The translations under genes were made by a program, and so were the position numbers. A stretch of DNA of 64,000 nt from Nitrosarchaeum sp. (lineage in GTDB: Archaea > Thermoproteota > Nitrososphaeria > Nitrososphaerales > Nitrosopumilaceae), in contig JAHFUX010000002.1 of NCBI GenBank assembly GCA_023264875.1, positions 1 through 64,000 of the forward strand. The letters run 5' to 3'. The notes below the pieces were generated by a model. The model was not told the origin of the DNA. It searched no databases and saw only the letters and a program-made list of their open reading frames with translations. Positions 59,151 to 64,000 of this stretch are shown here, piece after piece (within the stretch, counting starts at the first letter, position 1; every line of letters begins with the position of its first letter).

Positions 59151-59269
59151 TTTACAAAATATCTTTATTTTCCCACATATTCAACATTCCTCAAATTTTT
59201 TCTTTTCTTAAAACGGCCCATATCATTATGTTCTGCCAATTTCAGGTATGCATCAAAATAAGACATTAC

Positions 59270-59282
59270 TTAACATTGTTAA
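59270..59282. promoter_or_regulatory. Palindrome TTAACATTGTTAA, copy 1, 35 bp upstream of CDS 59318
   Basis: Direct reading; inverted-symmetric about a central A/T. Confidence 0.55.
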
Positions 59283-59317
59283 TTGAAAGTTATTAGTCAC
59301 CATGAACAAACTAGGAT

Positions 59318-59764
59318 ATGGATAACACAACACATCTGATTTCAGAAAAGATTGAAACAATTGAGAATGACAATAAAGATCAAGCAATTTCTATATGTGA
59401 AATAATGAAAAACAATACATCAGATATAATCCAGAAACTAGAAGTAGAAATTCCAATTCTTTTTCAAAACTATTCAGATCTATATTCTAGATATCTTCAT
59501 TCAATACAAGATCTGTTTGGAGTTTGCCATTTAGCGGAAAAACAATATTTTGACAAGATACATGTTGATCAAAAGGTCTTGAAATCCTTTGATGAGTATT
59601 GGAAATTCATGACAAATATTGCTGAATCACAAATTAATTTATCTACCAATTTTCTAAAATCTTATGTCCAGTTTAGATTATCGTTTATTGATTCTTGGGA
59701 TGAATATGCTCATGCTGCAATGAACACATATGCCAAAATGTTATCTCGATTTATTCAAGAATAA
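59318..59764 (+). CDS. All-helical hypothetical protein (148 aa)
   Basis: Complete ORF, amphipathic helical composition. Confidence 0.65.
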   Translation: MDNTTHLISEKIETIENDNKDQAISICEIMKNNTSDIIQKLEVEIPILFQNYSDLYSRYLHSIQDLFGVCHLAEKQYFDKIHVDQKVLKSFDEYWKFMTNIAESQINLSTNFLKSYVQFRLSFIDSWDEYAHAAMNTYAKMLSRFIQE

Positions 59765-59805
59765 AAGTTATTTCTGGTGGCAATTTTTTTTAATTTAATT
59801 TCAAT

Positions 59806-59973
59806 TTACCTAGTCTTTCTTAGGATGACCTGCATTAGCACTTCTTTTGTATATTCTATTCCATGTTCCTCATCAGTATGCTTGCCAAATTGAGATATTA
59901 CTGAATCAACTTCTCCATAAGCTACAAATTCACACTCAAAACCATAATCACTACAACAAAGTTTTATTGTCAT
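59806..59973 (-). CDS. DUF1059-like small protein, 55 aa; absent from the supplied ORF track
   Basis: Manual translation: MTIKLCCSDYGFECEFVAYGEVDSVISQFGKHTDEEHGIEYTKEVLMQVILRKTR*; resembles the 35084-35269 product. Confidence 0.8.
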   Translation of the reverse strand: MTIKLCCSDYGFECEFVAYGEVDSVISQFGKHTDEEHGIEYTKEVLMQVILRKTR

Positions 59974-60013
59974 GCTAAATTCCTATAATGATTACATTTT
60001 TGCTCTGTCATTT

Positions 60014-60196
60014 CTAGTGTTCTTTTTCACGTTTTGGTTTTGAGTGGGCTTTAATCATATGTTTCTTTGTTCTTTCTGCATCCGTAAATTCCATTTTACA
60101 TATATTACATTTATTTGTAAATTGAGGATTTTTTCTAAATACATTTTTCAGGCTAGGTATGCCTATTTTCTTTGAAATTTGTATTTTAGATTCCAT
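60014..60196 (-). CDS. Small C2H2 zinc-finger protein
   Basis: CNICKMEFTDAERTKKHMIKAH: Cx2C...Hx4H. Confidence 0.75.
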   Translation of the reverse strand: MESKIQISKKIGIPSLKNVFRKNPQFTNKCNICKMEFTDAERTKKHMIKAHSKPKREKEH

Positions 60197-60231
60197 GCCA
60201 TATCAAAAAATTATTCATATTAAAACATCAC

Positions 60232-60244
60232 TTAACAATGTTAC
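60232..60244. promoter_or_regulatory. Palindrome TTAACAATGTTA(C), copy 2, 35 bp upstream of CDS 60196 (minus)
   Basis: Direct reading. Confidence 0.55.
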
Positions 60245-60275
60245 CTTGAATTCGATACTGTGAACTTATTTAATA

Positions 60276-60409
60276 TAAAATATGCAGAAGCATATCTAGG
60301 AAAAACATTATCTGTGTCTTGGGCAGTAAATGAAAACTAGGTGATTTCCAGATTCATACATTCTGTAGTTTTTCCTTGGAGTAGATATGTTTGCTTCTGC
60401 ATATTTTGT
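60276..60409. repeat. Imperfect inverted repeat (arms 60276-60307 and 60368-60409)
   Basis: Left ataaaatatgcagaagcatatctaggaaaaac; right (reverse complement) atacaaaatatgcagaagcaaacatatctactccaaggaaaaac. Confidence 0.8.
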
Positions 60410-60437
60410 ATTTTTGATTTTAGTATTTACGGCATGC

Positions 60438-60450
60438 TTAACATTGTTAA
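60438..60450. promoter_or_regulatory. Palindrome TTAACATTGTTAA, copy 3
   Basis: Direct reading. Confidence 0.55.
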
Positions 60451-60630
60451 TTGTTGAAAAATACCCGTCAAATAATTCCCATTTCTTTTAGATTTTGTCA
60501 TGAGAACCTTCTACAGAGACATCATTTTTCTGTTTTACAGAAAATTGAGATATGACTTTATCGTGATATTAAACCTGAATCTACGTTACAGCAAAAACTA
60601 CAAATCTGAATAAAAAATAAAAAAACCAGT

Positions 60631-61086
60631 CTATGCTAAAAGACTAGTTTTCTTTTCTCTTCTAATGGATAAAATGATGTATGCTGAAACAGCTATAATC
60701 CCACCTTGAAGAACTTTACTTAGGATGTCAATAAAGCCGACATCGTCTTGCTGACCCACAAATGGAATATCTGCGGTTCTAGACAATACATAAAGACCTA
60801 TCAGAGCCAGAGAGCCTCCTATTGCTAAAGCATAAGGCACCTTGCTTGTGTGTCTGGTGATAGTTGCCCACAATCCAATTGGAATATACGCAGCACCAAC
60901 TGCAGCAAAAAATGCAGTTTCAATAAAAGCACCACTTTCAAACTCTTGTGGATTGCCTGCATTTTCTTCAAATTCTTGACTAGCTTCTGCAATTTCTTGA
61001 GTAGATACAAAAAGATACAGAGATCCTGTAGCTAACATCAAAAATGCCATTGAAATTATAGCTAATTTCATTGCTTTTGATTTCAT
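60631..61086 (-). CDS. Multi-TM membrane protein (hypothetical)
   Basis: About four hydrophobic segments in 151 aa. Confidence 0.65.
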   Translation of the reverse strand: MKSKAMKLAIISMAFLMLATGSLYLFVSTQEIAEASQEFEENAGNPQEFESGAFIETAFFAAVGAAYIPIGLWATITRHTSKVPYALAIGGSLALIGLYVLSRTADIPFVGQQDDVGFIDILSKVLQGGIIAVSAYIILSIRREKKTSLLA

Positions 61087-61185
61087 GATTTGTATATGGA
61101 AAATCGGATATAATAGATACCGATCATTTTCACAAAATGAGAATAGAAGCTATTAATTAAATACAGATTTGCAGACAAGAGAAAG

Positions 61186-61452
61186 ATGCCAGAGGAAATT
61201 CATTATGTAACAATGGCAATACATCTAATTGTAGGATTTGTACTTGTGTTTTTGGCTGCAAGAGCATTTAAGAAAACAAAATATCCACCAATGGCATTAC
61301 TCGTGCTTGGATTTTCTTTAATTGTTATAGGCGATACAATAATTGGAGATGTAGTAGAATTTCTGGAGCAAGGTATTTTTGGTGAAATCTTAGAGGAAGG
61401 CGTTGAAATTGCAGGTTTTATTGTTTTAATATTAGCGGTGAAACGAAGCTGA
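61186..61452 (+). CDS. Small three-TM membrane protein (hypothetical)
   Basis: Three hydrophobic segments; next gene starts 2 bp after its stop codon. Confidence 0.65.
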   Translation: MPEEIHYVTMAIHLIVGFVLVFLAARAFKKTKYPPMALLVLGFSLIVIGDTIIGDVVEFLEQGIFGEILEEGVEIAGFIVLILAVKRS

Positions 61453-61453
61453 A

Positions 61454-61792
61454 ATGGACGATGCAAGTGAGATCTTCTCCACAATATCTGATGAACAGAA
61501 TCGAGAAATAATAAAACTAGTCTCAAAGACAGAACTTACCATTCAACAAATTTCCAATATGCTAAACATCCCATTATCTACTACATATCGGAAAACAAGA
61601 AAATTAGAGGAATTAAAGATAATCAAGAAAACTAAAGTAATTCGAACACTTGAAGGTCTTGATGAAAGTTATTACAAAAATTGGATATCTGAAATTGTAA
61701 TTACCTATAGAGATGGAGAACTATCCTACAAATTAGAACATGTAAAGATTGAAGATAAAATTGTAAGACTTTGGCAAAAGTTTTCGGAATAA
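61454..61792 (+). CDS. ArsR-like winged-helix transcriptional regulator
   Basis: IFSTISDEQNREIIKLVSKTELTIQQISNMLNIPLSTTYRKTRKLEELKIIKKT HTH. Confidence 0.82.
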   Translation: MDDASEIFSTISDEQNREIIKLVSKTELTIQQISNMLNIPLSTTYRKTRKLEELKIIKKTKVIRTLEGLDESYYKNWISEIVITYRDGELSYKLEHVKIEDKIVRLWQKFSE

Positions 61793-61856
61793 CTGATCAT
61801 TCTCAATAAATGATAATGGAAGTCATGATATTATATGTATAATTTGATGCATAATC

Positions 61857-62054
61857 ATGAACAAAAAAATTTTGATAGGAATTGCAATTGCAATAATCAT
61901 TGTTGCAGTTGGAATAGTAGGCATCAAAGCAATGCTAGGTGATGAATCTACAGAACTACCATATGAAGAAAAAGTTGAAAAAACACTAAATATTCAGGAA
62001 ACACCAGAATCTGGTGAATCTCCAGAAGAAGAGGCACAAGAATACACGCCATAG
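61857..62054 (+). CDS. Small single-TM protein with acidic tail
   Basis: N-terminal ILIGIAIAIIIVAVGIVGIKAML then an acidic Glu/Pro-rich tail. Confidence 0.5.
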   Translation: MNKKILIGIAIAIIIVAVGIVGIKAMLGDESTELPYEEKVEKTLNIQETPESGESPEEEAQEYTP

Positions 62055-62212
62055 CAATTGAATACATTCCCTTTTTCTTTAGGTATATCTGAAATCATGC
62101 TCTTTTTGGCATTTCGCCATTGTCCAGATTAGTTGCACAAATCACAATGATCAGAGAATTAGTATATGAAAAGAATCTTATAGATTAATTAGATGTGTAA
62201 TTAAAAAAAACC

Positions 62213-62518
62213 ATGACTGGAAAAAGTTACCGAGATAAAATTTACATTATAAAAGATATCATTAGTCTTCTTACTGAATATGGCCAGCTAAATCAAACAA
62301 CCCTTATCAGCTACAGTGGCCTGAATCTAAAAAAACATAAACATATTCTTGATACTCTAGAATCGCGAGGATTTATCTCAAAATTAATTTCAGAAAATGA
62401 CAAGCGTCCAGTTACAATTTACAAAGCCACAAATAAAGGAATTGAGTTTTGTCAAACAATAATAGCACCATATGAAGAATTGTTTCCTAGAAAATCTAAC
62501 TCAAATCAGAATAACTAG
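62213..62518 (+). CDS. Winged-helix DNA-binding protein
   Basis: KDIISLLTEYGQLNQTTLISYSGLNLKKHKHILDTLESRGFISKLISENDKRPVTIYKATNKGIEF. Confidence 0.8.
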   Translation: MTGKSYRDKIYIIKDIISLLTEYGQLNQTTLISYSGLNLKKHKHILDTLESRGFISKLISENDKRPVTIYKATNKGIEFCQTIIAPYEELFPRKSNSNQNN

Positions 62519-62913
62519 GGGCCTTGTTCTTCATCTAGATTAAACTCTGAGGAGATCTGATTATCCATCTGATCTTTTCTTTGAATATATCTAGAATATT
62601 TTTTGTTCCAAGATTTGAGCATTAAGTATTGATGTATCCCTAACACAAGCCAAGATATTGAAATTATAATTATTACAACTAGTGATATGGCAAGAAAGAT
62701 TCCAAATTCATCATATTCATCCAATATGAAAAAAAAGTGTGGATGAAGAATCAGGTATAATGAAAGGCCTATTGCCAGTGGTGCCAAAATTAACGCAGAT
62801 ATTGATATTCCTAACAGAGTTTTTCCTATATGATTTATCTTCTCGATAAATCCATCCATTACTTCAATTATGCTAAAACGTGATTGTGAGTCAGAATTTT
62901 CTATATTTGGCAT
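62515..62913 (-). CDS. Membrane hypothetical protein
   Basis: Two long hydrophobic segments in 132 aa. Confidence 0.65.
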   Translation of the reverse strand: MPNIENSDSQSRFSIIEVMDGFIEKINHIGKTLLGISISALILAPLAIGLSLYLILHPHFFFILDEYDEFGIFLAISLVVIIIISISWLVLGIHQYLMLKSWNKKYSRYIQRKDQMDNQISSEFNLDEEQGP

Positions 62914-62941
62914 GTTTATCCTATTTTAATAATTTTTGAGG

Positions 62942-63406
62942 TCATTTTACTATAAAAGTTCCGCTCATTTCAGGATGTAGTGTACAATGAAACGTAAATT
63001 CACCTGTCTTGTCAGCAATAAATGTAATTGATTGGGATTCAAAATAACTCAAGTCTTTTGTGTGAACATTAAATTCATCCATATTCAAATTATGTTTTTG
63101 ATTATCTTGGTTAATTATGTGAAAAGAAATCAGCTCACCACTACTTACTGAAACTATTGGTTTCTTACTTGGAGTAAAACTATTTTTTCCACCTTTTGTT
63201 GACGATAATGCAAACATAGGACCGTGTTGTGTTGGTATTGATTTTACATAAAAGTTTGCTGGTGCTCCAAACACAGGAGATGTTGCATTTACAGGAATCA
63301 TGGAATTAACAACATAATATCCGCCAACTGAACAAAGCACAACAATGCCTGTGATTGTAAGTATTGTATTTCTTCCTAATTTAATCTGGTGTTTTTGTTT
63401 TACCAA
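62942..63406 (-). CDS. Membrane-anchored cupredoxin (type 1 copper protein)
   Basis: HNLNMDEFNV (His) and GEFTFHCTLHPEMSGTFIVK (Cys-His-Met ligands); N-terminal TM. Confidence 0.85.
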   Translation of the reverse strand: MVKQKHQIKLGRNTILTITGIVVLCSVGGYYVVNSMIPVNATSPVFGAPANFYVKSIPTQHGPMFALSSTKGGKNSFTPSKKPIVSVSSGELISFHIINQDNQKHNLNMDEFNVHTKDLSYFESQSITFIADKTGEFTFHCTLHPEMSGTFIVK

Positions 63407-63633
63407 TCGATTGCATGATATTTGCCACTATTTAGACAATGATGAACAAAGTTAAGTATATTATAAAAACAAAAAATCAAAACCTCATTGAGCACAAATG
63501 TATTGCACTTTATTACATCAAAACATCTATCAATTCTGTAATTTAAAAAAATATGGAAAAATTCTACCTAATTCTTTTATAATCGTACTATGAGAAAAAA
63601 CAATTAATAACAAAATACGTTATGTGATAAAAA

Positions 63634-64000
63634 ATGACTAATACACAAAAACTTCTAATCGTGGCAATAATAATTCTTGGAATACTTGTTGCAATAACTC
63701 TTCCACCATCTATGGAATTTTATTTTGAAAAGAAAAACCAACTAGATACAACTGAAATAATAGGTCTCAAAGATATAACTCCAGAGAGCAAATCTGATGA
63801 AATAATAAAGGAAATCACAACAAATGACAATTCTCAGCATGAACAAAGTAATACAAATCTAGGTAGAATCTATCAAAACTTGGAAAATTCTGTTGTACAA
63901 ATAACCAGTACTGTCATAGAAACAAGATCAAATATCATCATCAATGGCAATCCATTGGAGCAGCAGTCATCTAGGCTAGGTTCTGGATTTGTGTATGATA
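63634..64000 (+). CDS. HtrA/DegP-like trypsin-type protease, N-terminal part (3' truncated by window)
   Basis: Open from ATG 63634 to window end: N-terminal TM then IYQNLENSVVQITSTV...SRLGSGFVYD. Confidence 0.75.
   Translation, partial: MTNTQKLLIVAIIILGILVAITLPPSMEFYFEKKNQLDTTEIIGLKDITPESKSDEIIKEITTNDNSQHEQSNTNLGRIYQNLENSVVQITSTVIETRSNIIINGNPLEQQSSRLGSGFVYD

Noticed and set aside
60260-60340. GTG-start 26-aa ORF (MNLFNIKYAEAYLGKTLSVSWAVNEN) in the left arm of the inverted duplication
   Set aside because: The inverted copy has no valid start in the same frame, so the shared sequence is not clearly coding; kept only as part of the noncoding duplication finding

Overview
This 64-kb window looks like a chromosomal segment of a marine ammonia-oxidising thaumarchaeon (Nitrosopumilus-like). 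The call rests on AT-rich DNA, single unsplit rpoB and rpoA genes, PEFG-CTERM-type secreted proteins, intron-bearing tRNAs and archaeal gene neighbourhoods. Most of it is core genome: RNA polymerase genes (rpoH-rpoB-rpoA), nusA-rpsL-rps7, leuS/alaS, secE-nusG-rpl11/rpl1-rpl10, rpl19e/rpl32e, pckA, sod, pfdA-ftsY-argF, and rpl18-rps5-rpl30-rpl15-secY-adk-cmk-cbf5. Points for a second look: (1) a larB/mdh//larC-larE-nifS cluster for nickel-pincer cofactor synthesis with no larA in the window; (2) a tandem array of PEFG-tailed secreted proteins, three of which share an identical 107-125 bp 3' block that runs past the stop codon; (3) a tRNA-Gln(CUG) gene apparently interrupted by two short introns, one in the D-loop; (4) a 13-bp palindrome TTAACAWTGTTAA occurring three times at 59.2-60.5 kb, two copies bounding a ~220-bp imperfect inverted duplication; (5) two short genes missing from the ORF track (secE and a DUF1059-like gene); (6) perfect 18-bp coding tandem repeats in ftsY and rps5. 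No CRISPR array, rRNA, prophage or transposase was seen. All family calls come from reading protein motifs and gene context; no database search was run.
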